DNA of 64,000 nucleotides from Paenibacillus selenitireducens (GTDB lineage: Bacteria; Bacillota; Bacilli; Paenibacillales; Paenibacillaceae), in NCBI RefSeq assembly GCF_002021565.1, contig NZ_MSZX01000011.1, positions 168,742 to 232,741 of the forward strand. Reading direction: 5' to 3'. Positions 7,708 to 16,091 of this stretch are shown here, piece by piece; within the stretch, counting starts at the first letter, position 1; every line of letters begins with the position of its first letter. A program made the position numbers and the translations under genes. The notes under the pieces were generated by a model. That model ran no database searches. It saw only the letters and a program-made list of their open reading frames with translations, and was not told the DNA's origin.

Positions 7708-7744
7708 TAAAAAGCTGATGTCGATGACGACGTCAGCTTTTTTG
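7708..7744. terminator. Bidirectional intrinsic terminator
   Basis: AAAAGCTGATGTCG and CGACGTCAGCTTTT form a 14-bp stem (one G-T) with an ATGA loop, serving the permease (+) and the ThrE-like gene (-). Confidence 0.85.
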
Positions 7745-7747
7745 TTG

Positions 7748-8179
7748 CTATTGGAGTTTTGTGGCCAACTTGCGCAGCATCTGGTTCAAGACTTCGGCAA
7801 TGACGAGTCCTATAGCAATCGCGCCGGAAATGAAGAAGGCTTGCGCGGCCAACTGCAAGGCAGCGATATTATCATTTTGGACGAAATGGCGCATGGCGTC
7901 ATACGCAAGGCCACCAGGAACGAGCGGGATAATACCTGATACGCTAAAAATAATGACGGGCGTTTTATATAATCTTGCGAACACGATACTGGTTGCACCC
8001 ACGATGAAGGTAGCCACAAGCGAGGCCAGTACCGTACTGTAGCTTGCATTCATAAGTACGTAGATTCCCCAACTGACCATGCCGACGAATCCGCATTGCG
8101 GTAAGGCACGGCGAGGGGCATTGAAGATGACACCAAAAGCGGCAGATGCGATAAAGCTAGTGATTAACTGTGCAATCAT
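7748..8179 (-). CDS. ThrE-type threonine/serine exporter, small membrane subunit
   Basis: This 143-residue protein has four or five hydrophobic segments and matches the ThrE_2 (DUF3815) half of the Corynebacterium ThrE exporter (FNAPRRALPQCGFVGMVSW near the start, GIIPLVPGGLAYDAM in the middle). In many bacteria the exporter is split into two genes, like E. coli YjjB/YjjP. It follows the larger subunit gene by 33 bases in the same direction, so the two form an operon and probably one complex for export of threonine, serine or another small metabolite. Confidence 0.85.
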   Translation of the reverse strand: MIAQLITSFIASAAFGVIFNAPRRALPQCGFVGMVSWGIYVLMNASYSTVLASLVATFIVGATSIVFARLYKTPVIIFSVSGIIPLVPGGLAYDAMRHFVQNDNIAALQLAAQAFFISGAIAIGLVIAEVLNQMLRKLATKLQ

Positions 8180-8212
8180 AAGTTACCTCTTTCATTATGC
8201 AATCGATTCCAT

Positions 8213-8974
8213 CTAGAACAGTATAAAGACAAGCGCAATGCCAGTTCCAATCGCAAATGCGGTAAGGAAAGCTTCGGCCCCTTTGGATAAACCAGACACC
8301 AAATGACCTGACATGAGGTCTCTGACGGCATTGGTAATGAGTAATCCGGGCACAAGGGGCATTACCGATCCGATGATGATTTTATCCACTTGGTAACCGA
8401 TGCTGATCTCGGTGAAGAAGAAGGCGAATAACCCGACGAGAAAAGCAGCCGAAAACTCCGCAAAGAATTTCACGGCAACCAGACGTTGGAAGAAAATAAC
8501 CGCGGCCAACCCTAATCCGCCGCATAACATGGCTGGAATGAAGTCGAACCAACCGCCTTGGAACATAATTAAGAAGCAGCCGCTTGCGATGGATGCAGCT
8601 ACGATCTGAAACCATATGGGGTAAGTGTGAGGGTGAGCTTCGATTTCCCGGAGTAAGAGCCTAGCTTCAGACATGGTAATATCGCCGTTTGACAGGTTGC
8701 GGGAGACGCTGTTGACCTCAGCCACTTTATGTAAGTCAGTTGTTCGTTCGGTAATGCGTATCAGCTTCGCTGGTTCCGCGCCGTCCGTAGAGAAGATGAT
8801 GCCGGTCGGCGTTACATAACTATGTGACCGAGGGATGCCGAGTGCCGCGGCGATCCGTGTCATCGTATCTTCTACACGAGACGTTTCCGCGCCGCTCTGT
8901 AACATGATTTTGCCGGCTAACAGACATATTTCTATAATTTCATAGGTTAAATGATCGATTTTCTCTTCCATCAT
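8213..8974 (-). CDS. ThrE-type threonine/serine exporter, large subunit
   Basis: The 253-residue protein has the soluble N-terminal ThrE domain (GAETSRVEDTMTRIAAALG, typical of the DUF1212 half) followed by about five membrane segments from residue ~115 and the conserved GSVMPLVPGLLITNAVRDL loop. It is the partner of the smaller subunit downstream. ATG 8974 follows AGGGG by about eight bases; a second ATG is the next codon. The 214-base region upstream (8975-9188) contains no gene. Confidence 0.85.
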   Translation of the reverse strand: MMEEKIDHLTYEIIEICLLAGKIMLQSGAETSRVEDTMTRIAAALGIPRSHSYVTPTGIIFSTDGAEPAKLIRITERTTDLHKVAEVNSVSRNLSNGDITMSEARLLLREIEAHPHTYPIWFQIVAASIASGCFLIMFQGGWFDFIPAMLCGGLGLAAVIFFQRLVAVKFFAEFSAAFLVGLFAFFFTEISIGYQVDKIIIGSVMPLVPGLLITNAVRDLMSGHLVSGLSKGAEAFLTAFAIGTGIALVFILF

Positions 8975-9188
8975 GATTCTATCCCCTATAGGTTATGTGA
9001 ACGCTAAGATTAATTACGATAATTATGGGGAATATCCGGTCGAAAGTAAAGCGCTTAACTTAAATTATACATCTAGAAATTTTGCCGCCGATGGGTTTCT
9101 TGTAAATATTTCAAAATATACAATTCTCATTTAAAACTCATAAATGGATGTTACCCTATTTTCACATCAGCGAAGGGAGGTGGATACC

Positions 9189-9908
9189 ATGGAAAACCGC
9201 GTTTTGATCATAGACTACGATGAGAACCATACACATTTGCTAACCTTGAGACTTCAGTACGAAGGTTATACAGTAGAATGTTCCCGAACTGGGGAAGAGG
9301 GCGTCCAATGGGTACAGACCGAGAGCTGGAGTATGATACTGCTGGCTATGCAGCTTCCAGATCGGAATGGCATGGATGTACTGCGTCAAATTCGTACAAT
9401 AGATGAAGGAACGCCCGTAATTCTTTTGTCGGAGGAAGATCATTGGTTATACAAAGTGAGGGGGCTGGATCAAGGCGCGAATGATTACATGGTTAAGCCT
9501 GTTCAGGTCGCGGAGTTGATGGCTCGGATCCGAGTCTGTTTGCGTCATCGGCAGGTTGAAGGAAATGAAGATGAAGCAGCGCAGCAGGACGTTACCATGG
9601 CTATGGGAGAACTGGTCATTCATCCGGGATTACGAGAAGTAACGCAAGGGGATACGAAAATCGATCTGACACCTACGGAATTTAATCTGTTAATGTACTT
9701 GGTGGAGAACCGTAATCAGGTCATGACACGCGAGCAAATTCTTCAACATGTCTGGGGATACGAGTTTTTTGGGAATACGAACATTGTAGACGTATATATT
9801 CGCTATTTGCGGCAGAAATTAGACTATCCCTTCAAACAAAAACGGATTCGGACCTGCCGAGGAATCGGGTATTTTATTCGTGATGCGTCACAGAGTCAGT
9901 GCATATAA
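9189..9908 (+). CDS. Orphan OmpR-type response regulator with Asp-less (pseudo) receiver
   Basis: The 239-residue protein has a receiver domain (1-118) and an OmpR/PhoB winged helix (~150-235, with the LTPTEFNLLMYLVENRNQVM start and the NIVDVYIRYLRQKLD recognition region). The phospho-acceptor Asp is replaced by Ala53 (ILLAMQLPD), and the acidic pair reads D9-Y10 instead of Asp-Asp; Ser81 and Lys103 are kept. It therefore should not be activated by standard phosphorylation. No histidine kinase lies beside it. ATG 9189 is preceded by AGGGAGG, which rules against the ATG at 9144. Target genes are unknown. Confidence 0.92.
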   Translation: MENRVLIIDYDENHTHLLTLRLQYEGYTVECSRTGEEGVQWVQTESWSMILLAMQLPDRNGMDVLRQIRTIDEGTPVILLSEEDHWLYKVRGLDQGANDYMVKPVQVAELMARIRVCLRHRQVEGNEDEAAQQDVTMAMGELVIHPGLREVTQGDTKIDLTPTEFNLLMYLVENRNQVMTREQILQHVWGYEFFGNTNIVDVYIRYLRQKLDYPFKQKRIRTCRGIGYFIRDASQSQCI

Positions 9909-10003
9909 TTCGTGATGAAGCCGTGAAAATAAAAAGGACCATGATGTTCGTTGTGTTTTCCATTATAATAGATGAACAAGATCATGATGGAAGGCGGACA
10001 AGC

Positions 10004-10651
10004 ATGGCGAAGCAAAAATATTATGTAGTCTGGGCAGGCAAACAACCTGGCATTTATAAGACATGGGCAGAGTGCCAAGCACAAGTGAATCAGTTCCCTC
10101 AAGCGAAGTTCAAGTCGTATGAGTCGCTTGCGGAAGCGGAAAAAGCGTATCAAGGTGGCGCGAAATCCTATTGGGGGCAAGTTCAGAGCAAAGGAAGCGG
10201 CGTACCCAAGACCTCGAAGGCATCTGCTTCCATTCCGATGGATCAAATCGATTACGATAGTATCTCCGTGGATGTGGGTACACGCGGTAATCCGGGCCCT
10301 GTTGAATACAAAGGGGTAGATACGCAGACGGGTGAGGTACTGTTCGCGGTAGGACCCATTCGTAAAGGAACGAATAATTTAGGAGAATTTCTCGCAATTG
10401 TACATGCTTTGGCTTATCTGAAGCAGCACAATAGCACGAAGACGATCTATAGTGATTCCGCGAATGCATTAAAATGGTTAAAGCAGAAAAAGGTATCCAC
10501 GACGTTAGCTCGGGACGAGTCGACCCAAGAGATTTGGACTTTAATCGATCGGGCGGAGCAGTGGCTGCAGCAAAATTCGTACAAGAATAAAGTGTTGAAA
10601 TGGGAAACCAAGAGTTGGGGAGAAATTAAAGCCGATTATGGCCGTAAATAG
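10004..10651 (+). CDS. rnhA: Ribonuclease H1 with N-terminal hybrid-binding domain
   Basis: The 215-residue enzyme cuts RNA in RNA-DNA hybrids. Residues 5-50 (YYVVWAGKQPGIYKTWAECQ) are the hybrid-binding (viroplasmin-like) domain. The catalytic domain follows a Ser/Lys-rich linker and shows D90, E128, D151 and D211 (SVDVG, GEFLA, YSDS, KADYGRK). It closely resembles the Bacillus halodurans enzyme used for hybrid-complex crystal structures. ATG 10004 has GAAGGCGG upstream; the longer frame from 9899 is not needed. It is a single gene with its own terminator. Confidence 0.95.
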   Translation: MAKQKYYVVWAGKQPGIYKTWAECQAQVNQFPQAKFKSYESLAEAEKAYQGGAKSYWGQVQSKGSGVPKTSKASASIPMDQIDYDSISVDVGTRGNPGPVEYKGVDTQTGEVLFAVGPIRKGTNNLGEFLAIVHALAYLKQHNSTKTIYSDSANALKWLKQKKVSTTLARDESTQEIWTLIDRAEQWLQQNSYKNKVLKWETKSWGEIKADYGRK

Positions 10652-10685
10652 AAAAGCATGTCCTCTCAAGGGGACATGCTTTTTA
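10652..10685. terminator. Bidirectional intrinsic terminator
   Basis: AAAAGCATGTCC pairs with GGACATGCTTTT around a short loop, between rnhA (+) and the serine hydrolase (-); it overlaps the last codons of the latter. Confidence 0.85.
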
Positions 10686-11627
10686 TTTGCGCAGCGCAGG
10701 CGCGATATATTGAAGAAACAAATCTAACGGCGGCTTTCTTTTTTTGTGCTTATCGTTCGTTAATACAGCAACGAGGTCATGCGAGGGGACGACGATGATA
10801 TATTGACCGCCGAACCCTAAGGCGAAATAGTAGGGAACATCCTGTGCAGGTTGTTCATCCGTCTGAAAGGAAGAGACCCACCAATGCCATCCATAGAAGC
10901 CTTCACGCGGCTTATTGGCTTGAATTCGCGGTTGCGTTGATTGCTGTACCCAATTAGAAGACAGGAGCTGTCGACCTTTCCATGCTCCACGTTGAAGAAA
11001 GAGCTGACCGAACTTGACCATATCCGAAGGCTTCAGTGATAATCCAAAACCTCCGGTATGTATTCCTTGCGGATCAACTTCCCAGAGGTAATCTTCTACA
11101 CCAAGAGGACCGAACAAATGCTGCTCAGCGAACTTCGAGACAGGCATTCCGGTTGTCTGCATGAGAATGCCGGCTAATAGCTGCGAGCATCCTGAATTGT
11201 AGACCATGCGTTCGCCGGGGACATCAGCCATCGGCTGCTCCAAGGCAAACTGCAGCCAATGCGCGGTTTTGGTCATTCGCGGAAAAGAGTTGATCCCGCC
11301 AAATTCGCTCCATTCCCATCCGGAAGTCATGGCGAGTAAATGCTCAATCGTAATTTGATGTTTTCGCGAATCATGATCTTGCAGAACTTCGGGGTAATAG
11401 TGATGTATTGGCGTCGAAGTACCTTGTATCTTACCTTGGTCTATCGCAATGCCGATCAAGGCAGATAAGATGCTCTTCGTACAAGAATTGATTTTATGGA
11501 TTTGACTCGTGATTTCCGGCTCACGGTAATATTCGAGCACGTATTGACCCTGCTTCAGGACAAGACAGCTTCGTAGATCATGCGAAGCAATCGAACGCTC
11601 GATAGACTGCAAATCGAATGGGCTCAT
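10683..11627 (-). CDS. Serine hydrolase, class C beta-lactamase-like
   Basis: The 314-residue protein has the beta-lactamase/esterase fold signatures: S48-C-T-K51 (nucleophile and base of the SxxK motif), MVYNSGCSQLL at 141-151 (YxN-type region) and a glycine-rich GFGGQY near residue 270. There is no signal peptide, so it is probably a cytoplasmic esterase or amidase (compare EstB or 6-aminohexanoate hydrolase) rather than a periplasmic lactamase. Its ATG overlaps the stop of the AlkD gene (ATGA-type overlap), so translation is coupled to it. Substrate unknown. Confidence 0.85.
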   Translation of the reverse strand: MSPFDLQSIERSIASHDLRSCLVLKQGQYVLEYYREPEITSQIHKINSCTKSILSALIGIAIDQGKIQGTSTPIHHYYPEVLQDHDSRKHQITIEHLLAMTSGWEWSEFGGINSFPRMTKTAHWLQFALEQPMADVPGERMVYNSGCSQLLAGILMQTTGMPVSKFAEQHLFGPLGVEDYLWEVDPQGIHTGGFGLSLKPSDMVKFGQLFLQRGAWKGRQLLSSNWVQQSTQPRIQANKPREGFYGWHWWVSSFQTDEQPAQDVPYYFALGFGGQYIIVVPSHDLVAVLTNDKHKKRKPPLDLFLQYIAPALRK

Positions 11628-12310
11628 GGCATGCTCCTGTCGACGTATTTCAGTGCTTCCTTGACACTTAGCGGAGAGAGAGACGTGTTGGCAACAAATT
11701 GCCGAACGGCAGCTTCATCGGTCTTCGAATATTCACGAAGTACCCAGCCGATCGCTTTGCGGATGAAGAATTCTTTATCTTCCTTACAATGTTCAATGTA
11801 GCGGAAGAGTCGTTCGACATCCGTGTTTTTCTTATAACTAAGCTGATAGAGAAGCGCAGCGCGCTGCAGCCAGAAGTTGTCCGATGCGATCCAATGCTCG
11901 GTATATGTAGGGATAAGTTCGGGATATTGCATGAGATGAAATCCGATCAGCCGTGACGATATCAAATCTACCGTATCCCACCACGATTTTGAAACAACGT
12001 ATTGCTCCAAGGCTTCGATATGCTGAAGAGGAGCCTTTTTACGATACTTTTCCAGGACGACCATGGCAATATACTGAAATTCCCGCTCAGGCAGGTTCCA
12101 GATGTCCGCGGAAACAGCAGCAAGTTCATTTTCTTTAGGAATGCCGTATTCTTGAAAAAAGCTTCGTAAGAGCTGTGTACGCTCTGTTGACCGAATGCCA
12201 AGAAAGGGGAACTGATCGCGCATATAGGCAGCCATCGGAGCTGCTTGTTCAGCATTTGCATGGGTTCGGAAATAAGCTTCTAATTGCTGAGCATAGGTAA
12301 GCATATACAT
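11624..12310 (-). CDS. AlkD-like DNA alkylation repair glycosylase
   Basis: The 228-residue alpha-helical protein matches the HEAT-repeat glycosylase AlkD, which removes N3- and N7-alkylated purines without base flipping. W111, D115, R150 and W189 align, with a constant shift of two, to W109, D113, R148 and W187 of Bacillus cereus AlkD (SWWDTVD, WLQRAA, IGWVLREY). That shift suggests translation may begin at the second ATG (12304); both lie downstream of AAGGAG. It is followed, with a 4-base overlap, by the serine hydrolase gene. Confidence 0.92.
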   Translation of the reverse strand: MYMLTYAQQLEAYFRTHANAEQAAPMAAYMRDQFPFLGIRSTERTQLLRSFFQEYGIPKENELAAVSADIWNLPEREFQYIAMVVLEKYRKKAPLQHIEALEQYVVSKSWWDTVDLISSRLIGFHLMQYPELIPTYTEHWIASDNFWLQRAALLYQLSYKKNTDVERLFRYIEHCKEDKEFFIRKAIGWVLREYSKTDEAAVRQFVANTSLSPLSVKEALKYVDRSMP

Positions 12311-12412
12311 AGCTCCTTCTTCTTAGAATATTGCAAAGATTGGTTATATTGTAACACAACCCGTTGATTCCATCCGTACCACGCCGGGGTAACATCGCTT
12401 CATCCTCATTAG

Positions 12413-12461
12413 AAAAAAATCCGCTCTATAACTCAGTACATTACCTAAGATAGAGCGGATT
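12413..12461 (-). terminator. Intrinsic terminator of the PatB-like gene
   Basis: AATCCGCTCTAT and ATAGAGCGGATT form a 12-bp stem; on the minus strand it is followed by TTTTTTC. It lies directly after the MalY/PatB-type gene. Confidence 0.8.
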
Positions 12462-12470
12462 CATATGAAA

Positions 12471-13652
12471 TTATAAGGTTATGGATTTCTTAGGATAGGC
12501 AGCAAGCATTCGTTCGAGTCCTTGTTGTAAGAGCGGGCGCGGCGTTCCAAGGTTGATCCGCACGTAGCCTTCACCAATCGCACCATAGGCTGTACCGAAG
12601 CAGAGCGTGACGCCGGCTTCTACCTCAATCCATTGTTTTAAGACGCTTTCGTTTTCACTAATTCCTCGACAATCGACCCATAAGAGATAGGTTCCTTCCG
12701 GTTGAATGACCTTGAGTTCTGGCATATGATCCGCGATGAATTGTTCAGCGTATTTGATATTGCCTTGAATATACAGAAGGAGCTCCTCTAGCCATACATC
12801 CGACTTCGTGTACGCTGCTTCCAGCGCGGGAACGGCGAAGTAGGTCGGATCGAAGATCCCCGTCTGCAGCAAAACTTTCTTGAATTGGTCCCGCAACTGC
12901 TGATTTGGAATGATAATGTTCGATACGGCAAGCCCTGCAAGATTGAATGTCTTCGCTGGGGAAGTACATATAATGGAACGGGCAGCGATCTCATCCGATA
13001 AGCGGGCGATCACCGTATGCTCATGACCCGGATGGACGAAATCCGCATGAATGTCGTCTGACACGAGCAGCACATCATACTTGATGCATAAGGCTGCGAC
13101 ACGTTCCAGCTCTTGCCGCGTCCATACTCTTCCGGTTGGATTCTGGGGCGAGACCCAGAGCAATATTTTGATCCCTTCCCGCATATGCTGTTCCATTTCC
13201 TCAAAGTTTATTTCATAACGTCCGTCTTTAAGGAGGAGTGGGCTTTCCACCAAGGTCCGGTGATTCCGGGTCACGGCACTCTGAAGCGGAAAATAGGAAG
13301 GCGTATGAATGAGTACCCGATCCGTCTCTTGCGTAAAATGCTGAATGATCAACGATACCGCCTGTACGATTCGCGGGCAGAAGACAATCCAATCTTGTTC
13401 AATAGGCCATTGATAGGCGTCGCGCATCCAGCGCTGTACTGCATCATAATAGGAGGCGTATGCATTGGTATAACCATAAATACCATGTTCCGCCATATGC
13501 ATGACAACATCCTGAATGGCCGGCGATATACGCAAATCCATGTCTGCCACAGATAAAGCGATTTGATGGTGTCCGAATTGTTGGCCTACGGGTTCCCATT
13601 TGTCGCTGTTGGTACCGAAGCGATTCGTAATTTGATCGAAAAATGAATTCAT
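12471..13652 (-). CDS. MalY/PatB-family PLP-dependent C-S lyase/aminotransferase
   Basis: The 393-residue fold-type I PLP enzyme has K234 in TSPAKTFNLAGL as the Schiff-base lysine, N171 in PQNPTGRVW and D199/D200 in VSDDIHADFV, the last motif being characteristic of MalY/PatB. These enzymes cleave cystathionine and other cysteine conjugates; PatB of B. subtilis is a cystathionine beta-lyase. Upstream AGGAGGTTCTACAG gives a normal RBS. No T-box or S-box leader is apparent in the 179-base region it shares with the divergent LacI gene. It ends at its own terminator. Confidence 0.9.
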   Translation of the reverse strand: MNSFFDQITNRFGTNSDKWEPVGQQFGHHQIALSVADMDLRISPAIQDVVMHMAEHGIYGYTNAYASYYDAVQRWMRDAYQWPIEQDWIVFCPRIVQAVSLIIQHFTQETDRVLIHTPSYFPLQSAVTRNHRTLVESPLLLKDGRYEINFEEMEQHMREGIKILLWVSPQNPTGRVWTRQELERVAALCIKYDVLLVSDDIHADFVHPGHEHTVIARLSDEIAARSIICTSPAKTFNLAGLAVSNIIIPNQQLRDQFKKVLLQTGIFDPTYFAVPALEAAYTKSDVWLEELLLYIQGNIKYAEQFIADHMPELKVIQPEGTYLLWVDCRGISENESVLKQWIEVEAGVTLCFGTAYGAIGEGYVRINLGTPRPLLQQGLERMLAAYPKKSITL

Positions 13653-13732
13653 CTGTAGAACCTCCTGTTGATCTGTCTTATAACCTCATTTAAAGAGATT
13701 ACGAGAAGGGTTGCAAGCCTAATATTTTTCTC

Positions 13733-13778
13733 TTGACAGCGAAGAGTTGAATTGAAATAATGTACGCGTGTACATTAT
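13733..13778 (+). promoter_or_regulatory. Promoter with overlapping LacI-type operator
   Basis: TTGACA (13733-13738), a 17-base spacer and AATAAT (13756-13761) form a near-consensus sigma-A promoter. The -10 lies inside the inverted repeat ATAATGTAC-GCGT-GTACATTAT (13757-13778), 9-bp perfect arms around a CG-containing centre as expected for a LacI/GalR operator. Repressor binding here would block the promoter, so the LacI gene and the two dehydrogenases downstream are probably auto-repressed. Confidence 0.75.
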
Positions 13779-13831
13779 GACATTTATCACACTTGCGAAA
13801 ATGTAAGCAAGACCAATGAAGTTATACGGAG

Positions 13832-14839
13832 GTGCGGACCATCGCGACACGAAAAGAAGTAGCAGCACGCGCCGGTGTATCTGAGGCGACCGTCTCCCGT
13901 GTTCTCAATGATGTGGGTCCGATCAAAGAAGAGACGAGGCAGCGCGTACTTCAAGCAGCGAAGCACTTCAATTACGCTCCGAATGCCATTGCCCAGAGCT
14001 TTGCTCGTGGGAAAAGTGGGAATCTAGGCGTTGTTCTGCCTTATGTTCCCGGGGTCCATTTGTTTTCAACCTTTTATTTCTCGGAGATGCTCAGCGGAAT
14101 CGGAGCCGCGGCCAAAGAGAGAGGATATGACTTGCTGTTAAAGTTTCGTTCATTAGAGACAGATAACGATTACGAATTGCTTTTTCAGCGTCAGAAGGTG
14201 GATGCGTGCATTATTCTTGGCGCGCGCAATACGGTAGAAGAGCGGGAGTCGTTAGTTCGTCTCCAGGCGGCGAAGCTGCCATTCTGCTTAATCGGTCAGC
14301 ATTATGAGGAACTTCGGTGCAATACATTGGATGCGGACCATGTACAGGGCAGTTACTTGGCCGTGAAGTATTTACTCGACCAAGGGCATGCAAGAATTGC
14401 TTTCTTAAACGGGTCTCCGGCGTATTCCAATAGCCAGGATCGGTTGAAGGGTTATTTGAAAGCATTAGGGGAACGGGGTATCGCATTTGATGAACGCCTC
14501 TATGTCGAAGGAAATTATAGCCGAACCAGCGGTTATCAAGCGGCTCCTTATATCCTTGAGCAGCAGGTCGATGCCGTCTTTGCGGGGAATGATCGCATGG
14601 CCATCGGGTTCATGCAGAAGCTGCGGGAGCTGGGGAGAGGCGCGGGCCAGGACATGGCAATCGTTGGCTATGATAACTCGGATGCTGCGCAGTTTACGGA
14701 GCCGCCTTTAACGAGCGTTGCCGTACCTTTCTATGAAATGGGGAGCTTGGCCGCAGCAAAGCTCTTAGAATCAATCGATGCCAACGATGAAAAGGAAATT
14801 TTTCAAGAAAAGCTATCCACGCACTTAGTCATACGTTAA
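13832..14839 (+). CDS. LacI/GalR-family transcriptional repressor, possible ATC start
   Basis: The protein has the LacI helix-turn-helix at its N terminus (TRKEVAARAGVSEATVSRVLN) and a periplasmic-binding-protein-like effector domain, about 335 residues in all. The only standard start in frame is GTG 13832, but the Shine-Dalgarno GGAGGTG (13828-13834) overlaps that codon and cannot serve it. At normal distance from it stands ATC (13841), and starting there gives the family-typical N terminus MATRKEVAARAG. Either a rare ATC start is used, or ATG has mutated. The gene leads an apparent operon with two Gfo/Idh/MocA enzymes under an operator at 13757-13778. The inducer is unknown, probably a sugar or polyol. 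Confidence 0.9.
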   Translation: MRTIATRKEVAARAGVSEATVSRVLNDVGPIKEETRQRVLQAAKHFNYAPNAIAQSFARGKSGNLGVVLPYVPGVHLFSTFYFSEMLSGIGAAAKERGYDLLLKFRSLETDNDYELLFQRQKVDACIILGARNTVEERESLVRLQAAKLPFCLIGQHYEELRCNTLDADHVQGSYLAVKYLLDQGHARIAFLNGSPAYSNSQDRLKGYLKALGERGIAFDERLYVEGNYSRTSGYQAAPYILEQQVDAVFAGNDRMAIGFMQKLRELGRGAGQDMAIVGYDNSDAAQFTEPPLTSVAVPFYEMGSLAAAKLLESIDANDEKEIFQEKLSTHLVIR

Positions 14840-14876
14840 TCCTGCGTTACATACCAAGAATCGGAGGAGATAAAGA

Positions 14877-16040
14877 ATGAATCAAGTTCAAGTGGGGATG
14901 ATTGGTTATAAATTTATGGGCAAAGCGCACAGTCATGCGTATCGGGATCTGCCGATGTTTTTCCCGAAGACGGCTCGTCCGGTAATGAAGTTAATCTGTG
15001 GACGCAACGAGAACGATGTCGCGCAAGCAGCTTCTCAATTAGGTTGGGAAAGCTATGTCACGGATTGGCGCGAAATGATTCAACGCGATGATATCGATCT
15101 GATTGATATTAACGCACCGAGTGATACGCACAAAGAGATTGCGATTGCGGCAGCTCAAGCCGGCAAACATTTATTCTGCGAAAAGCCGTTAGCGCTTACA
15201 CTCGCTGATTCCCGCGACATGCTGGCTGCTGCAGAAGAAGCGGGCGTTAAGCATATGGTCGGCTTCAACTACCGCTTCGCGCCTGCAGTGATACTCGCAA
15301 AGAAATTAATTGACGAAGGCCGACTAGGGCAAATCTACCACTTCCGCGGCATGTTTCTGCAAGATTGGTTAATAGATCCGGAATTTCCGCTAGCTTGGCG
15401 ATTACAGAAAGAGATTGCTGGTTCGGGCTCGCATGGGGATCTAGGTGCCCATGTCATTGATCTTGCCCATTACCTTGTCGGTGATCTGCAAGAAGTGATT
15501 GGGATGAGCGATACGTTCGTGAAGGAACGTCCTTTGCCGTCCGCAGGAACGACAGGCCTAAGTTCGAAAGGCGGCGTGTCGGCAGAGCGCGGTCCTGTGA
15601 CGGTGGATGATGCAACACTGTTTATGGCTCGCTTCGCGAACGGTGCCATGGGAAGCTTCGAGGCAACACGGTTTGCCGCCGGGCACCGCTGCACGAATTC
15701 CTTTGAAATCAACGGGAGTAAGGGAAGCGTGAAATTTGATTTTGAGCGGATGAATGAGCTGCAAGTTTATTTTGTAGAGGATGCAAGTGACGTTCAAGGT
15801 TTTCGCCGTGTATTAGCGACGGACCCAGCGCATGCTTTCGCTGAGGCTTGGTGGCCGCCAGGACATACGATCGGGTATGAGCACACGTTCATTCATGAGA
15901 TGGTTGAAATGATGGATGCCATTCGTGAGGACAGACAACCGGTTCCGAATTTCAACGACGGTGTGAAGTGCCAAGCTGTATTGGAAGCCGTGGATCAGTC
16001 CATTGAAGAACGGCGCTGGGTTGCCATATCCGAATTATAG
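14877..16040 (+). CDS. Gfo/Idh/MocA-family oxidoreductase (1)
   Basis: The 387-residue NAD(P)-dependent dehydrogenase has the N-terminal Rossmann motif (VGMIGYKFMGKAHSHAY), the EKP motif at 102-104 with the catalytic Lys, and GSHGDLGAHVIDLAHYL in the C-terminal alpha/beta domain. Relatives oxidise inositols, sugars or their derivatives. GGAGGAGATAAAGA precedes the ATG. It follows the LacI gene by 37 bases and precedes a second enzyme of the same family, which is common in inositol- or rare-sugar-degradation cassettes. No transporter gene is in the unit. Substrate not predictable. Confidence 0.9.
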   Translation: MNQVQVGMIGYKFMGKAHSHAYRDLPMFFPKTARPVMKLICGRNENDVAQAASQLGWESYVTDWREMIQRDDIDLIDINAPSDTHKEIAIAAAQAGKHLFCEKPLALTLADSRDMLAAAEEAGVKHMVGFNYRFAPAVILAKKLIDEGRLGQIYHFRGMFLQDWLIDPEFPLAWRLQKEIAGSGSHGDLGAHVIDLAHYLVGDLQEVIGMSDTFVKERPLPSAGTTGLSSKGGVSAERGPVTVDDATLFMARFANGAMGSFEATRFAAGHRCTNSFEINGSKGSVKFDFERMNELQVYFVEDASDVQGFRRVLATDPAHAFAEAWWPPGHTIGYEHTFIHEMVEMMDAIREDRQPVPNFNDGVKCQAVLEAVDQSIEERRWVAISEL

Positions 16041-16091
16041 AATAGAGAAGACACATACAAATAAACGAGAAGATAGAGAGGTTGAGACGTC

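Noticed and set aside
9050..9062. AAAGCGCTTAAC as a catabolite-responsive (cre) site
   Set aside because: Only the AAGCGCTT core fits; several consensus positions of TGWAANCGNTNWCA are missed.
12311..12470. T-box or S-box leader for the PatB-like gene
   Set aside because: This stretch is downstream of that gene and contains only a terminator; no riboswitch motifs were seen upstream of the gene either.
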